Positions 1 through 11,682 of a stretch of DNA of 64,000 bases are shown in pieces (positions within the stretch are counted from its first letter, which is position 1; each line of letters opens with the position of its first letter). A model generated the notes under the pieces. That model worked only from the letters and a program-made list of their open reading frames with translations, did no database searches and was not told where the DNA came from. Source of the stretch: Litoditis marina (taxonomy: Eukaryota > Nematoda > Chromadorea > Rhabditida > Rhabditidae); the NCBI GenBank assembly GCA_964036275.1, contig OZ038433.1:37605336-37669335 (forward strand), written 5' to 3'. A program made the translations under genes and the position numbers.

Positions 1-280
1 TGTGGTGCAATCCTATCTATAAAAATGTCCCTCCCAGTGAAGTACGCAGTAATAAACACTTTAGAAATAGATCATAATCATCCAGAACCAAAAATTTGCA
101 TGAGCACCGTTGAGAACATTGACTTTGACAGTTCCACATGAAATAATGTGTACGGCTACTGAAATTTATGTTCTACATATCGAAAAGTATTAGTCATAGT
201 AAACAAATAGTTATGAAGTAGATTTTGGGGTAGAGGCGAAACGTATTACCTTCCTGTCTTTAATATGTATATTCTTTCAG
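1..280. other. Unassigned sequence upstream of first recognised CUB-like exon
   Basis: No confident exon is visible here. The first recognised exon of the CUB-like gene opens at 281 after a good acceptor (ATTCTTTCAG) in a phase that needs two bases of a codon from an earlier exon. An ATG at 146 with a possible donor near 188 would fit that phase, but the peptide does not look like a convincing signal sequence, so the true start may lie upstream of the window. Confidence 0.4.
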
Positions 281-3200
281 TTTAATTATATGTTCAGCTT
301 GTTATTTACTTACAGTACCCTGCTCTGCCAATATAACCATCATAAATGTGGATAATACCTATATTTGGCCCAACAACACTATTCTAGCGGCAAATCAGAA
401 TTGTACTTACGAGGTGTGTTGTTGAAAAAACAGATAAGGAACTGGTCGACGCACTTTAGAAGGACGATTATGTGGACCAATCCCGACACATCGGTCCTTT
501 AAACTGCAATTGGAAAATGTATTGCAGTGTAAAGGACCGAAGCGTAGGGATTGGTCCACACAATAGTCCTTCTTTAAATATAAACAAGGGGCTAACAATA
601 CCTTACTGAAAACACCTACGTGTTTCATAACACGATAGTTACAATTTGTCGGTTTTTTTTTACAAGAATTTGCATCTTGCCAGGTAGATCAGGATGGTTT
701 CTCTCATTGAATTCAGATTTAACTATTAGTTTTTGGCGAATTTCTCAGATTACGCGTTGTTGTGAAAAAAAAAAGCTCGCCTTCTGAATCAATCATGGAG
801 AAAATATGAGTGAAAGCTTTCAGTATTCGAACTACAGTTCTTTTCTGTGCAAACATGTCTGAATGGTAAACAATTGAGCAATGAATTGTCTGTTGTTTAA
901 ATTGTCTGTTGTCACATTTGAGATTAATTACAACTCCTCCACTTATCTCACATTTATCCTGGATGCCGCGAATCTCCAAGAGGGAGACCGCATCTACATA
1001 AGTGACGCCTATGGAGCCAGCATCAAGTATGATTTCATTAAATTAGCGACTAACGTGCCACTGTTTTGCTATTGGAGTTTCAACTAAATTGTTACAACTG
1101 TAATAGTTGATAGACTTATATGCCGCAGAAAAACGAAGTTTCTGTTATTGATAACATCATCGAACACCTCAATGTCATGAATGTATAAGTAATTGGTGAA
1201 TATATAAACTCGTAAAGTTTCACTAGGATCTCGCATACGTTATTTCACAGCCAAAACTCCAGTTATAATCAGTTCCATAATAAACTACAAACTATAAAAA
1301 TATATTCTCCATGTCCTATCGTCTTTGAACCTCGGCATTTGTGCAATGTATTGTTGCTACAAAGATCTGTGACATGTATGATGAACACCGCCTCGTAACG
1401 AAGCGACGTGAATAAATAAATATGAAATATGAAAATATGAATTGTTGGTTTTCTTGTTAGACTGAACATGAGGTGATATGATGTTTCATCACCTCATCTA
1501 TCACCTATAAAACATCATATCACCTCGTATTCGGTCTAACAAGAAAACCAACAATATATAAAAATATAATACAACCTCTAAATTGAAGGAGTGCCGTGAG
1601 AGATAGTGTGAACCTGGCAACCAACTTCGCTCCGGCTAGGATCGTGGTTTCCTTCACAACCGGACCATCCAGCAATATGTCCCTGACATGGAGTATGACG
1701 GCTACCAAATGTGGGTGATCTACCCAATCAACCCTATCTCCTAGTGTTTGCTCAGGAATGAGCGGCTCGATACTGTCTGTGCTTGTCTGTCAAGGCACTG
1801 TGTTTGTAGTTTGATTCCCGTCGTGATTAGAAAACAGTGTTCTGCATTTAAACCAAACTACAACTCAGATATTGTCACTCCCCATAGTGAATGTATTTGT
1901 GGGAAGAACTTGCGTTGAATTCAGCTGCAATCGTAGTCAAACTGTTGGAAAGAATGTTTTAAAGGGCGAAACGTTTCTTTCGCAGCAGCTAGTTAAAACA
2001 CTTATGGAGCTGTTGGAAACGTGAGTCAGATTTCAACGTCGGGAATATTCTCAGTTATTTCTGAAACTGGCTAAAGATTCGTTTTGCAGTTTCAATCGGC
2101 CACCCGAACCAAGCCGAAGTAATGACAACTGATGTTCCCAAAGTTTTGACTAGTTTTCAACCAAACACGACTTACACAATCAACGCAGCATCAAAGGTGA
2201 ACTAAATATGTGAGACCAGCTATAAGTGAAGATATTGATAAGAATGTATGTTTGAATGCATCGACTCACTGATTAGAATTGCAAATTGGCTTGCCTGAGA
2301 TTTCAAAGATCCATTTTCATTAAACTGAAACAATGGTTATAATCATGGCGAGTATATGAACAGTTTGATCATTTGAACGGTACACTTCTATTTGCTATGA
2401 ATAGAAATAATTTTCAAGAGCAACTAGTCTTTCACTGGACTATGGTGTTAGAATATAACTATGACCATCCAACAGGCGGTCCTCTCTATTGTTCTCAATC
2501 CCAGCTCATTCGGACTACCGTATTGGATGGGGATATTCATCTACGATGGTAGTGGATCAAACGCTACGTTACTCGGATCGTCAGTTCACCTTTTTTTTCC
2601 AGAAATTTTTGTTGAGTTCAGAACACGGACTAGGTGCATGCACTAGTAGTATTGATTTCCCAGTACTTCAGATAATATTCCGCTGAATACTTTGTAAAAC
2701 AAACTTGAAAGGCGAAATATTAGTAAGTAAAGACTTATTCGTCAACAAAACTTCCTGAAGTTCTCGTTTGGTTCGTTATGCTACGGGTTCTCTCCCATAA
2801 TGGATCAGAACCTGAACACAACAAGAACACGGTGTAGCGGTTATTTATTAAAGTAGTATAAATGTATTTCGGACCCAACCCCAATTAAGATAGTACAAAA
2901 CGCAGGGGCTCAAACCCTGGAGTTCTCTTTTCTGTGCGATAAGAGAAGACTAAGTTTCAGATTAATTCAAGTAACATCAATATAATACAAGAGTAGTACC
3001 CAAACTACTGTTATTATTAGGATCCAGACCAAGATAGATTCCAAAGAAACGAACCTATCTTGGCTGATACAGAAAGTGACCCCGCCTCTCGCACTGATTG
3101 GACATATTATGGTCCCGAACAGAGCGAGAGGACAAGCTCATGACAGGTTTCCATGAATTTGATTTTTTTTGCTTTTTTCCTGAGCAACGCAGATGGAAGA

Positions 3201-6200
3201 CTATGAGTACAGAGAAGTAATGGCAGAAATCTTGGTGTTACAGTGTGTACAACCTCCAGAACAGGAACATTGTGTCCGCTGGCAAGACATTGACCATTTA
3301 TTCAACATTCGGACTGGATTTGACCGGCTCAATCGTGCTCGTCAATGATTTCTCGAGTAAGATTTGAACGACACTCTACATTTTTGTCTTGGTTCGTTTA
3401 AAAACAGAAAACTTTTATTGTATTCAGCAATGCGCATACATCATAATTTGCAAATTTATAGTTGTTTAAGTAAGGTGAAAGATAAACCATGAATGCGCAT
3501 ATATTAAAGTACATGAAATTATAAATGAAACGTGACATGTATCCGATCAGCAATATGTTTTCATTCTAGATGTGAAGGGCTTTGCATCGTACACCACTTC
3601 TTGGGGTTACAGTCCCTTTGTGAACGGCATTTCGATAGCGATGAATGCCACTGCTGGCCCCGCTGCCCTGATTGTTGGCAATTTGTACGCAGACCAGGCT
3701 ACGTACCTAAAAGGCATAACTGTTTCGGTTGGTCAATTGCTACAAAAGGAATAGTCAAACAAACTATGGAAAATGACCGAAAAGTATGTTTTTCAGGCTA
3801 CACGTGACGTACACAGTCACTCATTCACACTTTACCGTTCCTTTCGTGTTTTTGTGTTGCCTGAGGTCATTTGAAACATGAGACACTATAAAGCTTTATG
3901 ATAAACAGAAACAAAACGCGTTTCAATACAGTTGCTGCAGTTCTTACGGAAGTAAATCTGCAATAAAAGTGAGCCATAATTCAATTTTCCAGGATCCATC
4001 AGCATCATTGAATGTGATAGCAGGACCTCCGAACTCTCTACCTGACTATCACATCACCACTTACATGTCAGTTACTTTCATTTTGTATTCTCATAGTTGG
4101 TGATCATCCTTATTAGTGCCCTAGTTAGGAAATCTACAAATAGTTAGCGAGAATATTTGCATCAAACAGTTAATGTGAATGGTGAAGTATTATATGAGAA
4201 TTCTCAGAATTAAAGTTTGTATTAAAGTTGGTTTGAAAGTTGTTTCAACTGATACGAAACTTTCAGCGGTCGCACAATTGACGATTCCATGCCCCAACAG
4301 TTTACGGGAATCCTTCGTACATTCGTTCTAGACAAAGGCACCGCGGAACTGAACTTTCAGCGATTGTCTCACGATGGTTGGTAATGTCCTGGTCATTCCC
4401 GTACTCCTGGGATGTGAAATATAATATTCAATGTTTTGAAAAAAAATATTTAGCTCAATACTGCTTGAGAGATAAACTCATTCAAGATTTTTATGTTTTT
4501 CGTGGATTAATGCAAAAACCAAAAAATACATAATTTTAGGTTGTGAAAACGTATAGTTGGTTTCATTCGCACTGAGAATCTTTGGCATCGTGCCAAGATT
4601 TTCGGATGACTTATGCTAAGAGCAAACATAAGTATTCTAAGAACATTTCTCATTTACGTGTTCATGAAACTGAAAAAATAGTATTAAAGATTTGTTGTTT
4701 TTTGAAACATTTCCAAATGGCAAAAAACAGCCCAAGTCATAGTGGGAATGAACGGAACTAAAATGCTTCAGATTCAGTGAGACCGATAACCCTCTAAAAA
4801 CGATAGATAGATATCAAACCGCTTCAAGTATTAGACTATATTATCGTTGAACCACTGAATTACAGCTAACTGGAATGTCGTTCGTGCGAACCGGAGTGGT
4901 TTCATGATGTCGAATAATTTTCCATTCGAGTCTTCTAATCAGAGCATATCTTTTTCTCTGAGCAGTTCGAAAGGAAACACAGGTCAGTCGAAAATCATCT
5001 ATAATTTTATTTTCACAGAGACTTGGAACGACGAGAGCGGAACAATGAAACAAGGTAAACGGACCGAAATCACAATAAAATCTGCCTTGCCTCTTATACC
5101 ATTGATAGTATTTAGAGACGGGGAGCTTCTTTGAGGTTCTAAGGCTGTTTGGGTGACAATTGGTGAGATAGCATGAGTTTTTGCATTCTTGTATAATGTT
5201 ATAATTGTTGTAAAACATTGTTAAATCAGAGGGCACAAAGTGCTTTATATTTTATATAACATTTAAATTGGATGTTTTGAAAAAAGAAATGGAAGAAATG
5301 GGGAGATGAATGACATGTACATAATTTTTTCGGTCAGGTGTATTCACAATGGACATGAAATGGTCTCACTCCTCTCCCTCCCTCTTTCTTCTATTTCTTA
5401 TCTTTCTCGTCTTTCTTCTTCTTTGGACTTCTTTTAATGATCGCAAAAATAGCCTGACAACATAATAATTATTATACAGGCATAACATTCTCTTTATGAT
5501 AACTGAAACTTACCAGTTTTTCTTCAAACTTAGTATGGTTTATTTTAGGAGACCGTTTCGAGTTTGTTTTCGATGTAACGAAAAGTGACAAATTGAACAA
5601 TAGGGAGGATCATTTGAGTGTGTTGGTTACTGATTATAATAGCCAGCCCTTCTACAGGTATTGTTCATGTTCATTCAAGGTTGGAACACATTTAACCGGA
5701 CCCAGGTATTATACCTGTCCGTCTTAATCTTCACACTTGAAATGTCTGTGGAAAACGCTGGCAGCTCAAAATACCGGAGAATATGCAGGCTTAAATACTG
5801 GTGTAGCTTTAGCCTGCATCTTCTTATGAATTTCAAACAGTACAGGCGACATCTGACTGACCCCGGTATTTTAAGTTTCAAAATTGGCGCGTCCGGTATT
5901 CAAAGTTGCAACGGTTTTGCAGAGGTACGAAATAGATTGAAATAAAACATGATCTTGAGTATCTTGGAGTTCTAGTGTGCGTTTCTGCCTAGATAGGCGT
6001 TGCGACAAAACGAACAATTATTAAGTGTTCCAATTATGCGTATGGACTATGTACACGCTAGAAACAATGCGTACGAGAACTCACGAGGTGTCGATCAACT
6101 ACAGAAAAAACTCCGAACTCTATGCCACAACCACTTCAAACACATATTCCCGAGACAGTTCATCAGACCCAACATACATTTTGGACAAACTATGCTACTC

Positions 6201-7038
6201 GTTTCCAGATACGATTGTAGTGTACCGTTTCAGTTATAAATATTTCTCTTATCGGTCAAACAAAAAACATGCGTAGACAGAAAAAACTCATGAACATTCG
6301 ACTTGAAAAACTTGAAACTTGAAACTTGAAACATCGTTTGAAATTAGAGTTTTTCTCTAACCTTCAGGAAGATTTGCGCTCAAAATTTTTTTTTTGAATT
6401 CCAGCGAAAAACCAGCCAACTTGACGGGAGTCAGAGTTGCTCTGACAGGCCAGTCGGCCCTATTTGGTCTCGACCATCCGAGTAACATCACTTCTCGAGG
6501 ATCGCTGATCTCATTCAAAATGACCAAGGCCCCTTCCAAATCAGCAGGTCAGTTTACACGTAAACTCTAAAGCTTACGTCATCACATCTCATAGTAGTCT
6601 TCAACAGAAAACTGGCAGTACACTTTTTTCAACCTTCGAAAAATCTTTGTTTGCTCGGGACTCGTGGGAGTTGCTTATATATAACCAATAGTTATGGTAT
6701 GACGAACAATAGTGTCGTTTCCTCAACGTTCCCCGAGATTTTGTCTCCGACTTTTACATGCAGTTTGAAAATGATTTTTGACACAATTGTGAGTTGCGTT
6801 TTAGCTAAAGTTTGTTCACGTATCACGTAACATACGATTGGTGGTACATATGAGTATTTCGTTAACTTCTAGTGTATTAGAGATAAGGAGCGGTTTCAGT
6901 GTTGTTCTAGGCAGGTACATTCCGGAACATAGGTTACAGCATGGAAGATTATGACGAGTTTTTTTAGAAAAGAGTTTTCCAGGCTTGCAACGCGTATTCA
7001 CGGGTTCGATACTTCTGGCGTTGTGGATGTTACTATGA
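281..7038 (+). CDS. CUB-like domain protein, multi-exon, 5' end missing
   Basis: Predicted secreted or surface protein with several CUB-like (Pfam CUB_2 type) segments, a nematode family often linked to pathogen and stress responses; its molecular role is not known. Exons I read: 281-413, 923-1026, 1589-1710, 2090-2196, 2476-2579, 3244-3356, 3570-about 3702, about 3817-3865, 3993-4066, 4267-4380, 4866-4982, 5549-5657, about 6078-6221, 6405-6547, 6983-7038. Most splice phases agree, for example 923-1026 to 1589-1710 and 4866-4982 to 5549-5657. The first exon carries a hydrophobic stretch (LIICSACYLL) like a signal-peptide core, followed by NQNCTYE, typical of a CUB-like start. Later segments include SAGKTLTIYS and DRFEFVFDVT. 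Asn-X-Ser/Thr sites are frequent. The last exon ends in a hydrophobic tail (GSILLALWMLL, stop at 7036), suggesting a GPI or membrane anchor. About 560 residues are visible. The junctions 3702/3817 and 4380/4866 are weak: the second does not keep frame. It could be an intact gene with a missed small exon, or a decaying copy. Confidence 0.8.
455..576. mobile_element. Palindromic MITE with TTTA target duplication
   Basis: A 114-bp foldback at 459-572 lies inside the first intron of the CUB-like gene. The left arm begins GAAGGACGATTATGTGGACC and pairs with the right arm ending in GTCCTTC over about 50 bp with few mismatches. TTTA flanks both sides (455-458 and 573-576), consistent with a target-site duplication. 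No coding capacity. A short open frame across it is a by-product of the palindrome. Confidence 0.8.
1441..1555. mobile_element. Foldback element in intron
   Basis: The arms 1441-1486 and about 1510-1555 are inverted copies, starting ATTGTTGGTTTTCTTGTTAG on the left and ending ACCAACAAT on the right, separated by about 23 bp. It lies in the intron before the exon at 1589. The family is not recognised. Confidence 0.75.
5768..5872. repeat. Imperfect nested inverted repeat in intron
   Basis: AAAATACCGG at 5768-5777 is inverted at 5863-5872. Inside it ATGCAGGCT (5783-5791) is inverted as AGCCTGCAT (5811-5819). It may be a decayed foldback element in the intron between the exons ending 5657 and starting about 6078. 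Confidence 0.45.
6302..6333. repeat. Short CTTGAAA tandem repeat
   Basis: About four copies of CTTGAAA, the first with extra A, lie in the intron upstream of the exon at 6405. Simple repeat, no function inferred. Confidence 0.6.
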
Positions 7039-7119
7039 ACGCGTTAGATTTTGTCTGCAATACATTGGTGCTCGTAAAGTTATTTTGTTCATTTGATTTT
7101 TCTGCTGTTTCTAACGTTA

Positions 7120-7125
7120 AATAAA
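7120..7125 (+). promoter_or_regulatory. Polyadenylation signal of the CUB-like gene
   Basis: AATAAA lies about 80 bp after the stop codon ending at 7038. This is the canonical hexamer at a normal nematode 3'UTR distance, and it supports the called gene end. Confidence 0.65.
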
Positions 7126-8479
7126 CAACAAGTTCCAAAAACATTTTCTCTCAATATATAATGGTTGAGTGATGCAGAAACTTCAATAGTGGTGGGTGTT
7201 TACCAATCGCCCCTTCACTAATGAAGAAAAGTAGAAGTATAAGGGAGAAACTGGCTCTCTTTAACTTATCCCTCGAGTTTCCCCTCTTCTCTCTTTCTCG
7301 AAAAGTGGTTCTTTTCTTTCCTCCTTTTCTTTGCTCTCTTTCTCTCTGTTTTTCTTACTCTCTTTAACTTGTTTTCCCTCACATTCCTGTCTCTTCCATA
7401 GTTCTCTCTTATCTGAGGGCATATTTTGCAAAGAAAAACTAGTGTTAGTGGATACACCTTTGCAGCGAAAAGATGAGATAGAACTTATCCTGATTGCATA
7501 TTGAATGCGTTTTCAAATCGGATTATGCATGCCTTATCCAATCTGCTTCACAGAAAGATCAAATGTCACGTATCGGAAAAATTGCGAAAAAAAATCATCT
7601 AGCCAAAAATCTGGCCATTTTTTGAAGCAAAAAATCTAGCTCTTTTCTCATTCGGTCTCTCTCTAGAAGACTGGAAGGAATGGACGCTAATATAATAACT
7701 AAATAGACTTCTCGCAGATGGAAGAATCATAGGCTAGATTACATAACTAGATTGAGATCAATATACTTCCTTCGAACATGACAATTTCTATTAAAAAAAA
7801 AACATTGCAATGGGGTGTTGAATACACAACTACACTCTCAAAACGTAGAGATGTGTCGCTCTGGTAGACTTCAAATTTACACTGAAAACTATCATCAATC
7901 GAAACCAAAATGTTTTCAATTTCACGGTGAATAATTATCGACGTTTATGACCTTTTGCAAATCGATGTTGATCGATAGTGACTGAGAACGTCATAAAATG
8001 TGTGAACTCGATCTTTACATAGGATCAGAAACTGCACCAATCAACAAATCATGTTGTCAAAAAATGAGCCGTCCGAGAATATGACACTAGCACAACTTTC
8101 AAAATAGCAATAATTGTATACTCGTTGTGTATATTTTAATATTTAGATATTTACCACCGCGGCTTTTCTAGCACAAGAATGATTGCTGTCAAGAAGACTT
8201 TTAGATGATATTAGGGAATCATGTGCTCAGTGAAAAGTGGCACTCAAATCAGTTTAGTCTTCTAGCTACCTATTTTATGTAGTATATGAATGTGAAAACT
8301 GTAATCCATTTCAACTAAAATCGCAGATCAAGTAGTTCCGAAGTCGAGTAAAGTTCATGAAGAAGTGAGAATTCGGTTCATTCGTTCGTTGTAACTTTTC
8401 GCTGTTCGTTTCAAACGGCTTATATGCTTGTATCAAACCTATTTCATATAGAATGAGGACCAAATTTAATAATTTCCGT
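7126..8479. other. Intergenic stretch with pyrimidine tract
   Basis: I see no exon with supporting splice sites. From about 7270 to 7400 the + strand is a C/T-rich low-complexity tract, which explains the basic open frame on the minus strand there. A few short ATCGAT-type palindromes occur near 7935-7975. Nothing else is recognised. Confidence 0.55.
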
Positions 8480-8543
8480 CTCCCGCCGGAATCGAACCCA
8501 AATGTTTTGTAGCCGAGCGCTAACCACTGCGCTACTAGAGGGC
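8480..8543 (-). other. tRNA-like sequence (pseudo-tRNA or tRNA-derived SINE head)
   Basis: On the minus strand an A-box TAGCGCAGTGG (8524-8534), with the D-stem pattern GCGC-loop-GCGC, is followed by a perfect B-box GGTTCGATTCC (8488-8498). Only about 25 nt separate the boxes, too short for a normal anticodon arm plus variable loop. The expected acceptor-stem and T-stem pairing is also missing. I therefore do not call a functional tRNA or an anticodon. The internal Pol III promoter boxes could still be active. Confidence 0.55.
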
Positions 8544-9409
8544 AAGCTTTGGAATTGAGAACACGTGTAAGTACACTGCGGAAACTGAAATATACAGTAC
8601 CCTCCCGTTTTTCCGTTGGCGACGACTATACTACTATATTATAATCATAGAAAGTTGATGGATAGTAACCCGCTACCAATGAGCGCTAGTAGCGGAGTTG
8701 GATTTTGATATTTAAATTTTCCTATTGTGTTATCTCATTTCAAAACAGAATCAACTTTCAGTGTAGCATTTTCAAGTTATTTTGAAGTTTTACCCGCTCT
8801 GTGCTTTTTCTTCGAGCAACCTTCCTATAGTTCCGACCGTGAATCGTTCAGTCTGACAGAGCTATAGACGGATTACGTTAAGAAGAGATTGAGGAACTGA
8901 TATGTTCCTAAAAGTCTCGCAAAGCTGAATCAGTTAGTGATCACAGAATGAGTTAGTCAACAACAATGTCTACCATGTAATGCGAGCATCAAAGAATATT
9001 TTCAAACCGAAACCGGAGAGAGTTGGACAGTCAGTCGGGAGCCTGCGGTGGTAGGGTTTGTAGTAGCTTGAACTCGATTCAATATTTCAAGATTTATTCA
9101 TTCAAGTCGTTTTTGTTGGTGTTTTCCCACGGCCACCCAGGTATTCTGCACATTCTCAATATCTCTTCGCCTCGGACATTGGGCGGACGGACACGACCTC
9201 TTCTCATTGCACTCGATACAGACCGTGAACCACGAACTTCGATTGAATAGCAACGTGATTCAGCCACATACACAAAGTACGCAGTATCGGCTTGCGTTAG
9301 AAAGAAGCCGTTCGCTTACTTGCATTAAGAAACCATACTATACTGCAAGTATACTGCTACCAGGGAAGAAACGAATCAAGTAATGTAATCTTTGCAAGTT
9401 ATGAATATG
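8544..9409. other. Intergenic, no gene seen
   Basis: No exon or RNA gene can be supported. A 75-codon open frame at 9023-9250 has no recognisable motif and no splice support. The stretch ends with GAATATG directly before the 5' TC of the first Helitron-like unit. Confidence 0.5.
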
Positions 9410-11233
9410 TCACCACCCTATAGATAATCGTGCTAAATGACGTGACGGTACATAACGTAACGTAACGTAACGGGATCCACTTTTTAATGATAGCGACCTA
9501 ACAGTATGACCATCAATTATGTCACTAAAATCTAAGGTCGCGGTGTCTAAGGAAAATCAATGCTATCGATTTATTGATTTTTTAAGGCCTTAAGATGGAG
9601 AGTGAAATTTCGGAGATACTGCACATGAAAGCCTGTATTCTGAAGTTGATTGTTTCTGTCGAGCGCTTTTTGCCGGAAACGTTTCCGGAAAGAGTTACAT
9701 GAATTAGAAAAAAGTACAATTTTTTACTACTTTCATTCCTCATACCGCCCATGTTGATGATATGACCTCAAATTTTCTGGCTGGTTGAACTCTCCAGAAG
9801 TCCTTTCTTTTGGCTCAATATCGTGGAAAATTTCGCAACTTCCTCCGGATTTGAGAAATTCCCGGAACATTTCGGGATTTCCGAACTGTTTTAAAATGGT
9901 CCTTGAATGTTCATATTGTGACACAAGATGTGTCATGACCTACTGAGTATACATTCGCAATATGAAAGATCAAAGATCAAGTATCGATTTTTGGTGATCT
10001 CCAGTATGAAACGTAGTATCTCATAAATGAGGCTACAAAAGAAGGTTCCCATGAACCATTTGTCTTCTAATTCCTATACTGTATAGAGTTGATTGTCAGG
10101 TACTCAACTTTATAAGCAATAAACATTATATCATATGACGGGTGTTCTGTAAGCGTTGATAAAAATCAACAAAAAAATTCATTCATTTCGGTGGGGCACA
10201 TGTTCAAAATGTGATTGAATTTCTGAGATTTGTACATAAGATGCGCATAAAGAATTAAAACAAATTGTATGTGACAGATTTTTGAATTTCTCAAAAATAA
10301 TTTTTTAAGACGTTTTTTTAGAAAAAAGTGAAACAGCCAATTTCGTGCAGTATGACCCAAATTTTGTCTATAGACGAAGGTCAATAGACCGGCAAATATT
10401 GTGAAAAATTAAGCAAAACCATTCAGCCGTTCTCGACTTATTCAAGTTTTAAAAGTCCAACCCGTACTATATACGGCGCAAATAGGCTCACTTTTAAGCT
10501 ACCTCGGACTCAACATTTTCCCACGCCTCTCCTGACCGTCTAAATGATCGGAATGACTTGAAACTCATAGGGCAGGACCAATATTGGATAAAGATTGTAC
10601 TGCCAGAGCATTAAGGTCAAAAGTCAACTATTGATTTTTTTAGCGCAATAAATATGATTTTGTGCTAAAACTGCTATGGAAATAGATGTAACTTCAAATT
10701 TAGTGTCATTGTATTTCACTACTCATGAACAACTCAAAAAATCAAACATGGGATACATCGGAGCAAAATGAACCAAGTTACAGTAGTTTTAAGTTTCAAG
10801 ATCAAACCATCAATTGATGACGTCACATACCAAGCATTTCACTAGCAAAAAAGTCAAGTTCTTTCGAATAGTTTCTTTCAGGCTCCTAACTACCGCAACA
10901 CGTAATGTATAGTCATACGTGAAGACTATATGAATTCTAAGTAACGACGAGTAATATTCAGAAGGCTAGAAGACGTCAAATACAAACAATGCCATAGAGT
11001 ATTGAAACTCTGAGAACAAGTACCATTAGTGACAACGATGTCATGACGACAATGTTTCACGATGTAACGTCAACGACGCATAGGATTCTGAAGGCCAGAA
11101 GACGTCACAACCCAAGTTGTCATGGAACCAAAAAAGTTAATCTAAACAACTTGAAATGACTACACGCGTGGGGGGTCTGGGGGGTCTCCCCCCAGCTAGA
11201 CGGGCACGCGGCGTGAGCCGCGTGACCGGCTAG
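9410..11233 (+). mobile_element. Unit 1, subfamily I, 1824 bp
   Basis: First unit, following unique DNA ending GAATATG, so the usual A before a Helitron 5' TC is absent. The pentamer block is GTAAC-rich and runs into GGATCC. The heat-shock element at 9854-9868 has one mismatch (middle pentamer TTCCC). The 3' end has the extra G/C hairpin (11177-11195) before the terminal hairpin and CTAG. Confidence 0.85.
11177..11195 (+). other. G/C-run hairpin upstream of the terminator (representative)
   Basis: CTGGGGGG and CCCCCCAG pair around a TCT loop. The hairpin lies about 9 bp before the terminal hairpin region in units 1, 5, 14, 23 and 29, and with longer runs in subfamily II (17, 21, 22, 24, 25) and in shorter form in unit 18. 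It is absent from the other subfamily I units. An extra G-run just before it adds quadruplex potential. Confidence 0.75.
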
Positions 11234-11486
11234 TCACCACCCTAGAGATAATTCGACTAAATAACGGGACGGGACGGGACGGGACGTGACTTTGAGTTGA
11301 ACGATGAGCACTAACCAGCATGACCATCAATTATGTCACTAAAATCTAAGGTCGTGGTGTCTAAGGAAAATCAATGATATTGATTTATTGATTTTTTAAG
11401 GCCTTAAGTTGGAGAGTGAAATTTCGGAGATATTGCACATGAAAGCCTGTATTCTGAAGTTGATTGTTTCTGTCGAGCGCTTTTTG

Positions 11487-11502
11487 CCGGAAACGTTTCC
11501 GG
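11487..11502. repeat. 16-bp perfect palindrome (representative)
   Basis: CCGGAAACGTTTCCGG is its own reverse complement and recurs in almost every subfamily I and II unit about 170-180 bp before the heat-shock element. It contains a two-pentamer half heat-shock site (TTTCCGGAAA) at its right side. Confidence 0.8.
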
Positions 11503-11667
11503 AAAGAGTTACATGAATTAGAAAAAAGTACAATTTTTTGCTACTTTCATTCCTCATACCGCCCATGTTGATGATATGACCTTAAAATTTCTGGCTGTTT
11601 GAACTCTCCAGAAGTCCCTTCTTTTGGCTCAATATCATGGAAAATTTCGCAACATCCTCCGGATTTG

Positions 11668-11682
11668 AGAAATTTCCGGAAT
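11668..11682 (+). promoter_or_regulatory. Heat-shock element, one per unit (representative)
   Basis: AGAAATTTCCGGAAT matches nGAAnnTTCnnGAAn in full. The same perfect site starts at 11668, 13498, 15334, 17156, 18971, 20799, 24093, 25928, 27760, 29585, 31401, 33232, 35050, 36854, 38692, 44064, 45721, 47390, 49203, 50871, 52529, 54067, 60522 and 62345. Unit 1 (9854) has one mismatch and unit 8 has lost a base. HSF-1 is the expected binder. Occupancy is inferred, not shown. Confidence 0.7.

Noticed and set aside
407..628. Minus-strand frame over the first MITE
   Set aside because: Covers a palindromic element inside an intron; coding is not credible.
5661..5945. 94-codon frame in the CUB-like gene
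   Set aside because: Lies in the intron after the donor at 5658 and overlaps the nested inverted repeat.
7266..7457. Lys/Arg-rich minus-strand frame
   Set aside because: Product of the C/T-rich tract on the + strand; no homology or splice signals.
9023..9250. 75-codon plus-strand frame
   Set aside because: No motif, no splice sites, no neighbour evidence.
9733..9936. Recurrent 67-codon minus-strand frame (MTHLV...) at the same place in about 19 units
   Set aside because: It recurs because the units are similar. Replacement changes are common between copies, it is lost by shifts in several units, and there is no start context or splice support. A dN/dS test over all copies would settle it.
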